Source: Psychrobacter sp. LV10R520-6 (GTDB taxonomy: Bacteria > Pseudomonadota > Gammaproteobacteria > Pseudomonadales > Moraxellaceae). From it: a stretch of 64,000 nt of DNA. Positions within the stretch are counted from its first letter, which is position 1; every line of letters starts with the position of its first letter. The stretch lies in assembly GCF_900182925.1 (NCBI RefSeq), contig NZ_LT900024.1, positions 620,001-684,000 on the forward strand, in the 5' to 3' direction. Under the pieces are notes generated by a model. That model was not told the origin of the DNA. It was given only the letters and a program-made list of their open reading frames with translations, and did not search any database. The translations under genes and the position numbers were made by a program. Below are positions 35,081 to 45,337 of this stretch, one piece after another.

Positions 35081-37753
35081 TTAGCTAAGTTGAGCTTCAA
35101 GCCAAGTAGGTAGGGCGCTGATAACTGCTGCCGTATTTTCGGATTTTGGTGCACCGCCTTGTGCATAGTCGGGCTTACCGCCCCCTTTGCCGCCAAGCTC
35201 ATCTGCCAAATGACGAATGATGTCACCGGCTTTGACGCGATTAGTAACAGACTTGGCCACACTCGCTGCTAATGCCAGCTGCTCGTCTTTATCGCCAATG
35301 AGTACAATCACACTATCAGGAAGTTTGGATTTAATATCGTCCATTAGCGTGCGTATCGATTTACTATCGACACCAGATAAAATGCTGATAAGTACTGGCG
35401 TTCCCGCAATGGTTTGCACGTCATCAAGTAAATTAGCAGCTTGAGCGCTGGCTATTTTTTGTTGCAAACGCTCAAGCTGTTTTTCTAGCTCGCGCTGCTT
35501 GTCTGCCATCGTGCGGACACGCTGTGCCACTTCAGGGCGTTTAACCTTGAGCTGTCCGGCCAGTTCGCTCAATTGCTGCTCGCTTTGTTGAACGTATTTG
35601 ACTGCATTCATACCCGTAACGGCTTCAACACGGCGTACGCCTGCGGCAATGCCCGATTCACTGGTTATTTTTAATAGCCCGATATCACCGGTACGTTGCA
35701 CGTGGAGACCACCGCATAGCTCAATAGAGAAGGGCTGACGTTGACCATCGACAACAATGTCTGTACCCATAGTCAATACGCGAACGTCGCTGCCATATTT
35801 TTCACCAAATAGCGCTATAGCACCTTTGTTCATGGCCTCATCGATGGACATATTCTCAATACAAGCTGGCGCATTGGCTTGAATTTGCTCATTAACTAAG
35901 CGCTCAACGCTGGTAATTTCTGCATTGGTAACGGGCTTATCGTAAGAGAAGTCAAAACGTAATACTTCACTGGAGACCAATGAGCCTTTTTGGGTGACAT
36001 CGCTACCCAACACTTGACGTAGAGCAGCGTGCAATAAATGCGTTGCCGAGTGGTTTTTGGCACTAGCAGCACGGATACTGGAGAGCACTTGAGCATCGGC
36101 TGTTTGTTGAGCGTTAATCTCGCCCATAGTGACCACGCCATAATGGATGATGGCTTGTCCTGATTTTTTAGTATCTTGCACTTCAAAAACACCAGATGCG
36201 CTGCGAATTTCGCCCAGCTCACCGACTTGTCCACCGCCTTCGGCGTAGAAGGGCGTGCGGTCAAGAACAATAACCCCTTCCATACCTTCATCTAAGCTAT
36301 CGACTGCTTGACCATCTTGATAGAGGGCAACAATATTGACATTATCTTCTACTAGTTGCTCATAGCCAATAAAGGTCGTTGGGGTATCTACTTGGATGAC
36401 GCTGCTATAGTCAACATCAAATTTGCCGGCATCACGGGCGCGTTCACGCTGCACTTGCATATGCTCATCAAATTCAGATTCGTCGATACTAATACCGCGC
36501 TCACGAGTAATGTCAGCCGTCAAATCAAGCGGAAAGCCGTAAGTATCGTATAACTTAAAGGCCGCCTCACCAGACAGTACGTTACCGTCCTGCAAGTTTT
36601 CAAGTTCAGTAGCTAATAAACGTAATCCTTGTGCTAGAGTCTTGGCAAATTGGCTTTCTTCTTTCTGAATGGCGTTTTCGATCACGCTTTGCTGGTCTTT
36701 AAGCTCTGGATAAGCTTCGCCCATTTCAGCGACTAAAGGCGCAACCATTTTATAGAAAAACTCACTTTCTGCGCCAAGCTTATTACCATGACGAACTGCG
36801 CGACGGATAATCCGGCGTAGTACATAACCGCGCCCTTCGTTACTTGGCATCACACCATCAGCAATCAAAAATGACACCGCACGGATATGGTCCGCAATCA
36901 CTTTTAGGGACGCTTGTTGTTCATTACTAATCTCTAAAATCTCGGCGGCAGCATCCATCAAATGGGTAAATAAGTCGATTTGATAGTTACCGTGGACGCC
37001 TTGCATGATGGCACTAATACGCTCAAGCCCCATGCCGGTATCAACACTAGGTGCGGGTAGCGGTAGCAAGGTGCCATCTTTCTGGCGATTGAACTGCATA
37101 AACACGCAGTTCCAAATCTCAATAAAGCGGTCGCCATCTTCTTCAGGGGTACCGGGCAGGCCACCTTCAATATCGGCACCATGATCATAAAACACTTCGG
37201 TACAAGGACCACAAGGGCCGGTGTCACCCATAGTCCAAAAGTTATCAGAAGCGTAGGGTGCGCCTTTATTATCGCCAATGCGAATAATACGTTCCGCTGG
37301 CAAGCCGATATCTTTGTGCCAAATATCGAACGCTTCATCGTCGGTCTCATAGATGGTGACGTATAAGCGGTCCTTATCGATCGCCAACCAATCAGCAGAA
37401 GTCAGAAACTCCCAAATATAGCCAATACCCGCTTGTTTAAAGTAGTCGCCAAAGGAGAAGTTGCCCAGCATCTCAAAGAAGGTATGATGACGCGCGGTAT
37501 AGCCGACGTTATCCAAATCGTTATGTTTACCACCAGCGCGCACACATTTTTGCGAGGTTACTGCCCGCGTATAATCACGTGGCTCCATGCCCAAAAAGGT
37601 CTCTTTAAACTGATTCATACCGGCATTGGTAAATAGCAATGTCGGGTCATTGTGTGGAATCAGGCTCGATGATGAGACAGTGGTATGCTGCTTACTTATA
37701 AAAAAATTGATAAAGGCTTGGCGAATATCGGCTGAGCGAAATGGCTGGCTCAC
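35081..37753 (-). CDS. alaS: Alanyl-tRNA synthetase
   Basis: Charges tRNA-Ala. The class II catalytic core (1-about 250, [30 protein letters not shown]), tRNA-recognition domain, editing domain with the zinc-binding HxxxH (NHSATHLLH) and C/H pair ([15 protein letters not shown]), and C-terminal coiled coil plus C-Ala domain (about 750-890, ending in [14 protein letters not shown]) are all visible. At 890 residues it is close to the usual 875. It is the first gene of the alaS-lysC-csrA cluster. Confidence 0.98.
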   Translation of the reverse strand: MSQPFRSADIRQAFINFFISKQHTTVSSSSLIPHNDPTLLFTNAGMNQFKETFLGMEPRDYTRAVTSQKCVRAGGKHNDLDNVGYTARHHTFFEMLGNFSFGDYFKQAGIGYIWEFLTSADWLAIDKDRLYVTIYETDDEAFDIWHKDIGLPAERIIRIGDNKGAPYASDNFWTMGDTGPCGPCTEVFYDHGADIEGGLPGTPEEDGDRFIEIWNCVFMQFNRQKDGTLLPLPAPSVDTGMGLERISAIMQGVHGNYQIDLFTHLMDAAAEILEISNEQQASLKVIADHIRAVSFLIADGVMPSNEGRGYVLRRIIRRAVRHGNKLGAESEFFYKMVAPLVAEMGEAYPELKDQQSVIENAIQKEESQFAKTLAQGLRLLATELENLQDGNVLSGEAAFKLYDTYGFPLDLTADITRERGISIDESEFDEHMQVQRERARDAGKFDVDYSSVIQVDTPTTFIGYEQLVEDNVNIVALYQDGQAVDSLDEGMEGVIVLDRTPFYAEGGGQVGELGEIRSASGVFEVQDTKKSGQAIIHYGVVTMGEINAQQTADAQVLSSIRAASAKNHSATHLLHAALRQVLGSDVTQKGSLVSSEVLRFDFSYDKPVTNAEITSVERLVNEQIQANAPACIENMSIDEAMNKGAIALFGEKYGSDVRVLTMGTDIVVDGQRQPFSIELCGGLHVQRTGDIGLLKITSESGIAAGVRRVEAVTGMNAVKYVQQSEQQLSELAGQLKVKRPEVAQRVRTMADKQRELEKQLERLQQKIASAQAANLLDDVQTIAGTPVLISILSGVDSKSIRTLMDDIKSKLPDSVIVLIGDKDEQLALAASVAKSVTNRVKAGDIIRHLADELGGKGGGKPDYAQGGAPKSENTAAVISALPTWLEAQLS

Positions 37754-37993
37754 AGCGGCTCCTTACTGACGGATAGGATGAGTAACGGATTAAATAAGAA
37801 CAATAATAAAAACGGATTAAATAATTTTGCAAGCGATTTTAGCACAATCGTCTAAGGCGTGTTTGATCATTCACAAATAGGCACTAAGTAAACGACAGTC
37901 CAATTGTTATGTTATTTGGACGTTTATCGCAAGATTTAGTGTCATACCTTAGTTAGACAAAATAATGGGTCAAAATAAAATAAGTGGCCAAAA

Positions 37994-39673
37994 TCAATTG
38001 GTTAAAATCGCGGCATCAGTCTGATCAAGCTTATCTTGAATCATTGGATCGGACTCAATCACTTGTACGGGCAGATAGCGCAGCTGTAACTTTACGGGTA
38101 AATATTTGGGGAAATTGTCCGCCATATCTTGAGTGATGGTAGCTTCAATTTGGCGCACATCATATGAGCTTGGCGTGGTTTCGCCTCGAATAACAGCGCG
38201 CACAACTTCATTGCCGTTTGCCCTATTGAACTGGGTATTAGTCAGCACATTACCTTTACTCTTAAAGTAGCTATTAACGGTCTCTTTGACGTTATTCTCG
38301 AAGGTTTGTTGCCGAGCATTGGTGTTGAGATTAATAGTCAAATAAATTCCCAAACCGATCAATAGTAATAAAGTCACCGCATTGCGCCGCAAAAAAGTCA
38401 AATGAGTATTTGACTTATAATCATCATCGACCAAGCGCCGAAAGCCTAGGAACCATAGCACCATTGCGTTGGTAAATTGAATGGCAATAATATTAGTTAA
38501 TGCCAGTAGTGCTGCGCCAAAACCAAGTGTCATCTCGCCATTGGCAAATAAGATGCCGCTTGAAGCTAGTGGAGGCACCAAAGCCGTCGCTACCGCCACC
38601 CCGACCACCGCTACAGATAAATGCGGCGACACCATGGCGTAGACACCAGCCGTGCCGCCGGCAAGCGCAATCATTAAGTCCATAGAGGTAGGCTGGGTTC
38701 GCGATAACACTTCAGCGGTCAGCGGTTGACCTTTATGTAACCACCCCACTACAAAGCCCACAAATATCACCAAAAACCCACCAGCGGCTACGGTAAATAG
38801 CGACTTGCGTAGTAACGGCATTCGGTAGTCAATGATTGCCAGCGCCACCCCAGTAATAGGCCCTAGCATCATGGCGACCAACATCGCGCCAATAACTACC
38901 GCCGCTGAATTAGCAATCAGCCCGTAACTGGCAATAATGGCTGACAGCACATTCATGACAAAATACATTTTACTTGGTAATGCGTTGGCCTCAATAGTGA
39001 CCCGTATTTCAGGGTAGTCAATTTTTTGCTTGCTAAATTGCTCAGCGACGAACTGTTTATATGACTCAAGTTTCGATTCTTTTTCTTCTTTGACTTCTTC
39101 TTGCTCTTCGGCCTCTATTTTTTCTGCTTCTGACAGTTCATTGTCATTGTCATTGTTTAGATTTTCATCGTCAGTGGGTAATGCTGTATCAAGGTCTTTT
39201 TTGGTAGCTTCTTCATCGTGCGGCATGTTGTTATTACTGTCTGCAGAATTATCAACGTTATCAGAGTTTTCAGCAGAATTTATAGAGTCAGCAGACGTAT
39301 TATCTGCTTGTTCAGGTATTGGGTTTTGTTCGGCATCAGCTTCCTGATCGATTGTTTGAGCACCGTTTTGGTTTTGTGTCTCTGATTTGAGTACTTCCAT
39401 AGAAAGTTTAGTCTGAGGGTCAGGGGTTTCTACGGTTGCGATGACCACATCGGGACTGGGTGAGGTCATGGTTATTTCAGGCTCCGGAAGCTGTGCACCG
39501 GCTTCTTTGTCGCCCTCTATGTTTTCATCATCTCTCCTAGTCTCTGCCTGCTCATCAGTTGCTACAGGATGGCTTGTATTGCTGTTATCAGTTTTATCAT
39601 TATCTAACGCAGAAGTTGACGACCGAGTGTCTGGCTCTTTTTTTGGCGGTGGGGCGTTCGTAGATGAGGTCAT
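37994..39673 (-). CDS. DUF389 (TIGR00341) membrane protein with long acidic N-terminus
   Basis: 559 residues. The first about 200 are a hydrophilic, disordered segment rich in Asp, Glu, Asn, Ser and Thr. A DUF389 domain follows, with about six transmembrane helices between 225 and 450 (SAAVVIGAMLVAMMLGPITG, LSVAVVGVAVATALVPPLAS) and a C-terminal soluble domain (PVKLQLRYLPVQVIE). DUF389 proteins are of unknown function. The N-terminal extension is unlike typical members. It is monocistronic. Confidence 0.85.
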   Translation of the reverse strand: MTSSTNAPPPKKEPDTRSSTSALDNDKTDNSNTSHPVATDEQAETRRDDENIEGDKEAGAQLPEPEITMTSPSPDVVIATVETPDPQTKLSMEVLKSETQNQNGAQTIDQEADAEQNPIPEQADNTSADSINSAENSDNVDNSADSNNNMPHDEEATKKDLDTALPTDDENLNNDNDNELSEAEKIEAEEQEEVKEEKESKLESYKQFVAEQFSKQKIDYPEIRVTIEANALPSKMYFVMNVLSAIIASYGLIANSAAVVIGAMLVAMMLGPITGVALAIIDYRMPLLRKSLFTVAAGGFLVIFVGFVVGWLHKGQPLTAEVLSRTQPTSMDLMIALAGGTAGVYAMVSPHLSVAVVGVAVATALVPPLASSGILFANGEMTLGFGAALLALTNIIAIQFTNAMVLWFLGFRRLVDDDYKSNTHLTFLRRNAVTLLLLIGLGIYLTINLNTNARQQTFENNVKETVNSYFKSKGNVLTNTQFNRANGNEVVRAVIRGETTPSSYDVRQIEATITQDMADNFPKYLPVKLQLRYLPVQVIESDPMIQDKLDQTDAAILTN

Positions 39674-40065
39674 GATAACAAGGCTTTATGAGTAAAATAA
39701 AAGAGAGGAGCCATTGTAATGATAAATTATAAAAAATTGTAATAATAAATCACAAAAGATAGCTGAGCTTTTTACTACCAGATGCTGTTACGTTAATAAG
39801 CAGGTCGTGAGCGGTTTTGATAAGTCGCTCAAAGATAATAGAAATAGGAATTTGATAGAAGAGAAAAAAACGGGGAAAACGAGAGGAAAAAATTAATGTA
39901 GATAAAACATTTTTATAAGTCATCAACTAACTCCCTAATATTATCATGGTTTTTTATAAAAGTCCTGTGACATAAGTATCTTGGGCGTTTAGGCTAAATA
40001 CTTACTATTAGTATGGATTTAGTGTATAAAGGTATTATACCCACAAAAAATATGAGGATTAAATC

Positions 40066-40284
40066 ATGAACTGGCCACTATTCTCCGTAGTCTTTACCAT
40101 AGCACTGACTGTAGTTATTGGGGTACTCATGATTACAGCACTAGTGACAGGGTTTAATCAGATATTACATATTCAAATAGTTATCGCGTTTGGCTTTATT
40201 ATATGTATACCTATTAGTTTGTATTTTGCCAAAAGACTTGGCAACATTACTGGTAATGAAGAAGGTTATAAAGAAATACACTAA
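40066..40284 (+). CDS. Small two-helix membrane protein of unknown function
   Basis: 72 residues with two hydrophobic helices (FSVVFTIALTVVIGVLMITALV and IQIVIAFGFIICIPISLYFA) and a charged tail. ATG is preceded by GAGGATTAAATC, a good ribosome-binding site, and the gene ends before a clear terminator. These two facts support it as real. I do not recognise a family. Confidence 0.6.
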   Translation: MNWPLFSVVFTIALTVVIGVLMITALVTGFNQILHIQIVIAFGFIICIPISLYFAKRLGNITGNEEGYKEIH

Positions 40285-40383
40285 TAACTATCATCTAAAA
40301 TAAACGGTAATGACCTTAATGGCTCACAGAAATAGCTTATAAAAAATAGCTTATAAAAAGCTAGGCAGTAAAAGACCAGCCAT

Positions 40384-40413
40384 AAAAAAAGACCTTATTT
40401 AAAGGTCTTTTTT
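40384..40413. terminator. Bidirectional terminator between small membrane protein and L,D-transpeptidase genes
   Basis: AAAGACCTT / AAGGTCTTT with an ATTTA-like loop is flanked by A and T runs. Confidence 0.85.
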
Positions 40414-40452
40414 CGTTGGTGTCCGTTAGATACTTCTACCAATCAAACAACT

Positions 40453-41901
40453 CTATTTTAGCTCAACCGTCGCGCCATTTTCGATATTGGCGTAGACTTC
40501 TAGCACATCCCAGTTAGTCAAGCGCACGCAGCCGGCTGATGCTTGACGGCTAATACCTTCAGGCTTAGGTGAGCCGTGTAGACCATAAGAGGGCTTAGAC
40601 AGACCCATCCATACCACGCCGACAGGGTTATTTGGTCCGGGTGGCAGCATATGTATTTTTTTCTGATCACCGTCACCGACAGTCGCTTTATACCAAGGCA
40701 TTTTTACCTTATTGATGATTTTATAGGTACCCCGTGGTGATGGGGTGGCGTCACTACCAACAGTAGTCGGATAAGTAGCGACTAGCTTGTCATCATTATA
40801 AGCATATAAGGTTTTATCTGCTGCGCTGGCGACCACACGGTTGATACGCTGTTTGAGCGGTTCACGAGTATTTAGTACAGTAATCGTTTCGCCTGCTTGG
40901 TAGGCTTTACTTTTATTCAACTTATCAAGATAGCGCACGTCCATATGGAAGCGTTCACCGAGCATCTCTTTAATATCTTGATAATATAGACCTTTCATTT
41001 TGGACTTGGCCTCTGAACCTGAAGGCGTGGAAGCAAAATTAGTCTTAATGTCAGAGTCGGTTAACGTGTAAGTGACCAATACTGGCTTGTTAGCAGGGAT
41101 ATTTTTAACCAGTGCATCCCATGTTTTTTGATTCATCTTACCTGTTGCTGGCAAACCTTTCATATTTTGAAAGTTGACTAAGGCTTTTTTACTGTTCATA
41201 CCCCAACCGCCATCAATAGCACCAGGGGAGGCATGGTTCCAATCCAGCAAGGCTTGCATTTTAATAGTCATTGCCGAGTTGACTTTCATATTCGGTGACC
41301 ATATGGCACCGTTAACTTGCTGAGCATAATTGGATAAGTTCAGCGTGGTATGTTTTTTACCATCGATATCTTCGATATTCTTAATGGTAGGATCATCACT
41401 GAAGTCTTGACGCTGCTCATGCTCAGGCAGCTCAAAAGCCAATGGATCAGACGAGTCAATAGATGAAGTATCGCTAGGCGCGGCAACGGCTTGACCCTCA
41501 CTGATATCGTCAGTGCTATCAGATTGTACATCTTTACGCGCCAGCTCTGCTGCGCTCATGTTGTCAGCAGCGACTGCTTCTGATGATGATTTTGATTGAT
41601 CCGCTTGCTTAGCATCAATAAGCTGCCCCATACGATCGGTAAGCTTGGTCTCAGTCTCAGTCTCAGCATTAGGAACAGATCTAACCGTAGGCGTAGCGAC
41701 TGAAGCACTACCATCGATTGAGCTGCTACGGTTTTCTTGTACATTGAGGCTAGCTAACTTGGCAATATTAGGTAGCTTATCAGCCGTGCGTACCGGTAGG
41801 GTGCGTGTACTATCATTAGGCGCAGCAAGCGCACTAACACTGATACCGGCGCTAAGGACGGCAACAGACATAGCGGTAATAAGTGGCTTTATTTTCATCA
41901 T
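40453..41901 (-). CDS. L,D-transpeptidase with peptidoglycan-binding domain
   Basis: A periplasmic YkuD-family enzyme that makes 3-3 peptidoglycan cross-links or attaches lipoprotein. The signal peptide ends near SALA-APND. A long acidic/Ser-rich linker (about 30-190) precedes a PG_binding_1 domain (about 205-265, GAIDGGWGMNSKKALVNFQ) and the YkuD catalytic domain (about 345-480) with H442 and C458 in the HGS...SAGCVRL signature. The 482 residues exceed the core enzyme because of the linker. It could be an ErfK/YcfS-type anchoring enzyme; the precise role is not decided. Confidence 0.92.
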   Translation of the reverse strand: MMKIKPLITAMSVAVLSAGISVSALAAPNDSTRTLPVRTADKLPNIAKLASLNVQENRSSSIDGSASVATPTVRSVPNAETETETKLTDRMGQLIDAKQADQSKSSSEAVAADNMSAAELARKDVQSDSTDDISEGQAVAAPSDTSSIDSSDPLAFELPEHEQRQDFSDDPTIKNIEDIDGKKHTTLNLSNYAQQVNGAIWSPNMKVNSAMTIKMQALLDWNHASPGAIDGGWGMNSKKALVNFQNMKGLPATGKMNQKTWDALVKNIPANKPVLVTYTLTDSDIKTNFASTPSGSEAKSKMKGLYYQDIKEMLGERFHMDVRYLDKLNKSKAYQAGETITVLNTREPLKQRINRVVASAADKTLYAYNDDKLVATYPTTVGSDATPSPRGTYKIINKVKMPWYKATVGDGDQKKIHMLPPGPNNPVGVVWMGLSKPSYGLHGSPKPEGISRQASAGCVRLTNWDVLEVYANIENGATVELK

Positions 41902-42421
41902 ATTTAGTCACAGTTAGTGGTTACAATGGGGCTATTATGCGCATAATTTGAACGCTTCGCAAACTTTTGACACCCCTTTCTTTGCGTATAGTGTGCCAAG
42001 CGTCAGCTGTTGACGTATTCACAACAATGTGGTGATAATTGAGCTAGGGTTTAACTGCTTTATTGCGCAGATTATGCGCCTAGCAAGTTTTTGGTAAGGT
42101 GGCGGCTACATAAAAATAGAGTTGACTACAGAACTGCTTCAATAGTACTTTTTTAATAAGAGCTGATTTGATAGAGTTGATTCAATACAGCTGGTTTAAT
42201 AAAGCCACCTTGCACTAAATGAATGCTTTCTCTAAGCCATTTTTTGTCAAAGTAAAGACTACAGTAATTGGCGCTGTTTAACGTTTGCGTCTATAATGCA
42301 TGAACCGCTTTATTTAACTGATAAGCTTTTAATTGAAAGCGGTGCAACCAGCCCGCATGTAGTTAATGAGCAAGTAATTCCATAATTAGTATTAACAATA
42401 CCAATATTAACAAGGTGCGAT
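41902..42421. other. Divergent intergenic region L,D-transpeptidase / prmB
   Basis: 520 bp without a gene. A direct repeat ATAGAGTTGA occurs at 42116-42125 and 42171-42180, each followed by a related CAG-CTG-containing phrase. Otherwise I see nothing specific. Confidence 0.5.
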
Positions 42422-43612
42422 ATGCCAGAAAACCAAATCATGAGCGCAAAAGATTTTCAGAACCAATATTTCAGTGACAATGAGTCTCAAGACTTAGACT
42501 TGGAAAAAGGTTTGGATCACGATTTAGAGACGGATGAAGCCGGACTTCTCATTGAGGATAGTGAGTTTGCCACCCTGCATGTGGAGCTTGAAGAAGCTCG
42601 CCAGCAGCTGGTTAGCATTCGCGACTTTATTCGCTTTTCAGTGACTCAGCTGCGCAATTATGACGTGGTAGTGGCACAAGGAACGACGGATGAGTTTGCT
42701 GAAGCTTCCGCTATTGTTTTGCATTCTTTATCTTTAGACTGGTCAGCCAATGAGCAGATTCTTGATTGTCGTTTGACTACCTCAGAAAAGAACGCAGTGC
42801 TTAGCCTGTTAGAAGAGCGTATTGCTGAACGTAAGCCACTGAGCTATTTGATTAATCTGTCTTACTTTTGTGATTTGCCCTTTTATGTTGATGAGCGGGT
42901 TTTGATTCCACGCTCACCAATAGCAGAGCTGATTCGTCAGCAGTTTCATCCGTATTTTGATGCTAACGAGCTGGCTAAGCCCCTTGGTGCCAATGTTAAC
43001 GATCACCCAACCGCGTTTTATGATCATGGCCTTGAGATGAAACAATTGTCGCAGCCAGAGCGTATTTTAGACTTATGTACCGGTTCAGGCTGTATCGCCA
43101 TTGCGCTAGCAACACGTTTCGTTGATGCGCTGGTTGATGCTGTTGATATTGATAAAGGGGCATTAGAAGTAGCGATGGTCAACGTTGATCACCATGATCT
43201 CGGTCATCAAGTGAATGTGATTGAATCTGACTTATTTGCTAAGATACCAGCTGAGAATCAATATGAGTTGATCGTCACCAATCCACCGTATGTCGATGCT
43301 GCCATTATGGCAGATTTGCCGCCTGAGTTTTTATATGAGCCTGAAAATGCGCTAGCGGCTGGTCAAGACGGACTGGACTTGGTACATCGTATTTTATTCG
43401 AGGCAGCAGATTATCTAAGCCCTGAAGGCTTGCTGATCTGTGAAGTGGGTGATAGCGAGTGGGCATTAAGCCAAGCATATCCAGATATTCAGTTCGATTG
43501 GCTGAAATTTGCACACGGCGGTCATGGTGTGCTTGCTATTACTTTTGATGAATTAATGGAACACCGTGAGCTGTTTGCAAATTATGTACAGCTATTAGAT
43601 GCTAGTCATTAA
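42422..43612 (+). CDS. prmB: 50S ribosomal protein L3 glutamine methyltransferase
   Basis: Methylates a glutamine side chain of ribosomal protein L3. The C-terminal methyltransferase domain shows VDERVLIPRSPIAELI, the SAM motif LDLCTGSGCIAIALA and the catalytic NPPY (TNPPYVDA). The L3-type LIPRSPI signature separates it from PrmC. The 396 residues exceed the usual about 310. About 50 acidic residues precede the conserved start (around FATLHVELEEARQQL) and a short insertion precedes the SAM motif. ATG 42440 is an alternative start. aroC follows 126 bp downstream, as in many gammaproteobacteria. Confidence 0.93.
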   Translation: MPENQIMSAKDFQNQYFSDNESQDLDLEKGLDHDLETDEAGLLIEDSEFATLHVELEEARQQLVSIRDFIRFSVTQLRNYDVVVAQGTTDEFAEASAIVLHSLSLDWSANEQILDCRLTTSEKNAVLSLLEERIAERKPLSYLINLSYFCDLPFYVDERVLIPRSPIAELIRQQFHPYFDANELAKPLGANVNDHPTAFYDHGLEMKQLSQPERILDLCTGSGCIAIALATRFVDALVDAVDIDKGALEVAMVNVDHHDLGHQVNVIESDLFAKIPAENQYELIVTNPPYVDAAIMADLPPEFLYEPENALAAGQDGLDLVHRILFEAADYLSPEGLLICEVGDSEWALSQAYPDIQFDWLKFAHGGHGVLAITFDELMEHRELFANYVQLLDASH

Positions 43613-43738
43613 AATATCAGTCATTAAAGTACTAAACACTAAAATAATAGCCGTTAAGCTAGTATTGATTGAATAGTTATTTATTGATGAATAACAACTA
43701 AATACCCGCAAGTAGATTCAACACGTTTAAGGACAGAT

Positions 43739-44842
43739 ATGGCAGGCAACAGTATTGGAAAAATTTTTTGCGTGACCACTTGCGGTGAGTCACATGGCGC
43801 TGGTTTGTTATCCATTGTAGATGGGGTACCGCCAGGTTTAGCGCTATGCGAAGCGGACTTACAAGTTGATTTAGACCGCCGCAAGCCAGGCAGCTCTAAA
43901 TATTCAACCCAGCGCCGTGAGTCTGATGAGGTCGAAATTATCTCTGGCGTATTTGAAGGTAAAACTACGGGCACGTCTATTGGACTGCTGATTCGTAATA
44001 CCAATCAAAAATCAAAAGACTACACCGAGATTAAAGATACTTTTCGTCCCGGTCATGCTGACTATACTTATAGTATGAAGTATGGCTTTCGTGATTATCG
44101 CGGTGGTGGGCGCTCCTCAGCCCGCGAAACGGCGATGCGGGTGGCTGCTGGTGCTATCGCTAAAAAGTATTTGCAAGATCGTCTAGGGGTGCAAGTCCGT
44201 GGCCATGTCACTCAAATCGGTCCTGAACGTAGCGAAGTATTAGATACTAACGCGATTGATTGGGACTTTGTAAATAGCAACCCGTTCTTTTGTGCGGATA
44301 AAGAAGCCGTTGGTCGCTTTGAGACCTTAATAGATAGCTTGCGCCGTCAAGGTACCAGCTGTGGCGCACGCCTTGAAATTATTGCTAGCGGTGTTCCTGT
44401 AGGACTTGGCGAACCCGTATTTGATCGATTAGATGCGGAAATTGCTCATGCCATGATGAGTATCAATGCGGTAAAAGGCGTTGAGATTGGCGACGGTATG
44501 GCAGTTGCTGAGCAATTCGGCCACAGCGCTCGCGATGAGATGACTCCAGACGGCTTTACGGCCAATCATGCCGGCGGTATTTTGGGCGGCATTTCATCAG
44601 GTCAAGATATTCGCGTCAGCATTGCGCTTAAACCAACGTCTAGTATCACTACCGCTGGTAAAAGTATCAATACCCAAGGTGAAGCGGTCGATATGCTGAC
44701 CAAAGGTCGTCATGATCCTTGCGTGGGTGTCCGTGCAACGCCCATTGCGGAGGCCATGCTAGCAATCGTCTTGCTCGATCATTATCTACGGCATCGTGGT
44801 CAAAATGCCGATGTTGAGCAACCAGTGACCTCAATTACTTAA
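43739..44842 (+). CDS. aroC: Chorismate synthase
   Basis: Converts EPSP to chorismate, the last step of the shikimate pathway, using reduced FMN. Signatures are CGESHGAGL at the N-terminus, [22 protein letters not shown] and the C-terminal [18 protein letters not shown]. The 367 residues are normal. It follows prmB on the same strand and may be co-transcribed. Confidence 0.98.
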   Translation: MAGNSIGKIFCVTTCGESHGAGLLSIVDGVPPGLALCEADLQVDLDRRKPGSSKYSTQRRESDEVEIISGVFEGKTTGTSIGLLIRNTNQKSKDYTEIKDTFRPGHADYTYSMKYGFRDYRGGGRSSARETAMRVAAGAIAKKYLQDRLGVQVRGHVTQIGPERSEVLDTNAIDWDFVNSNPFFCADKEAVGRFETLIDSLRRQGTSCGARLEIIASGVPVGLGEPVFDRLDAEIAHAMMSINAVKGVEIGDGMAVAEQFGHSARDEMTPDGFTANHAGGILGGISSGQDIRVSIALKPTSSITTAGKSINTQGEAVDMLTKGRHDPCVGVRATPIAEAMLAIVLLDHYLRHRGQNADVEQPVTSIT

Positions 44843-44971
44843 GCTATTTATGGTCGAACGATTGGCCCTTTATATTTTTTCTAGCAAGCTTACATGAGTT
44901 TGAATAGAAGAGACATAAGGGGCTTTTTTATGGATATTCAAAGAGAAAGACGGTTTTAACTCTGTTAGGGC

Positions 44972-45157
44972 TTAAGCTGCACGTTGATAGCTATCAACAG
45001 CGACACAGTGTTGATGCCGAAAAATAAGTAACAGCTGCTGGCTTGGAATCGCTAACCAGTGTCTAAAGGTAATACTATCCATATCTTGAGCTAATAGTAT
45101 TTGCGCACAATGCTGACGACTGTGGCCTAAACAATTTTTAGTAAATGTATTTTTCAT
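44972..45157 (-). CDS. Possible small protein of unknown function
   Basis: A 61-codon ORF (MKNTFTKNCLGHSRQH...) with several Cys and His and a GAGAG 10-15 bp before the ATG. No family is recognised. It lies in the 495-bp gap between aroC and creC. It is plausible because of the start context, but it could be a chance ORF. Confidence 0.3.
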   Translation of the reverse strand: MKNTFTKNCLGHSRQHCAQILLAQDMDSITFRHWLAIPSQQLLLIFRHQHCVAVDSYQRAA

Positions 45158-45337
45158 ACTAGGTTATCTCTCTGTTTTATTTATGAATTTGAGTAGCTCT
45201 ATAGTAAAACAAAGAGATACAAAACCCGTGTGAATATGATGAAAAACTGATGGATTGTAGCGAATTCTTTGAATGATGATGGCTAGAACAACCTTCACCT
45301 TAGAGTAGCGTGAAAGTAGAGAATAGTCGCTATCTTT

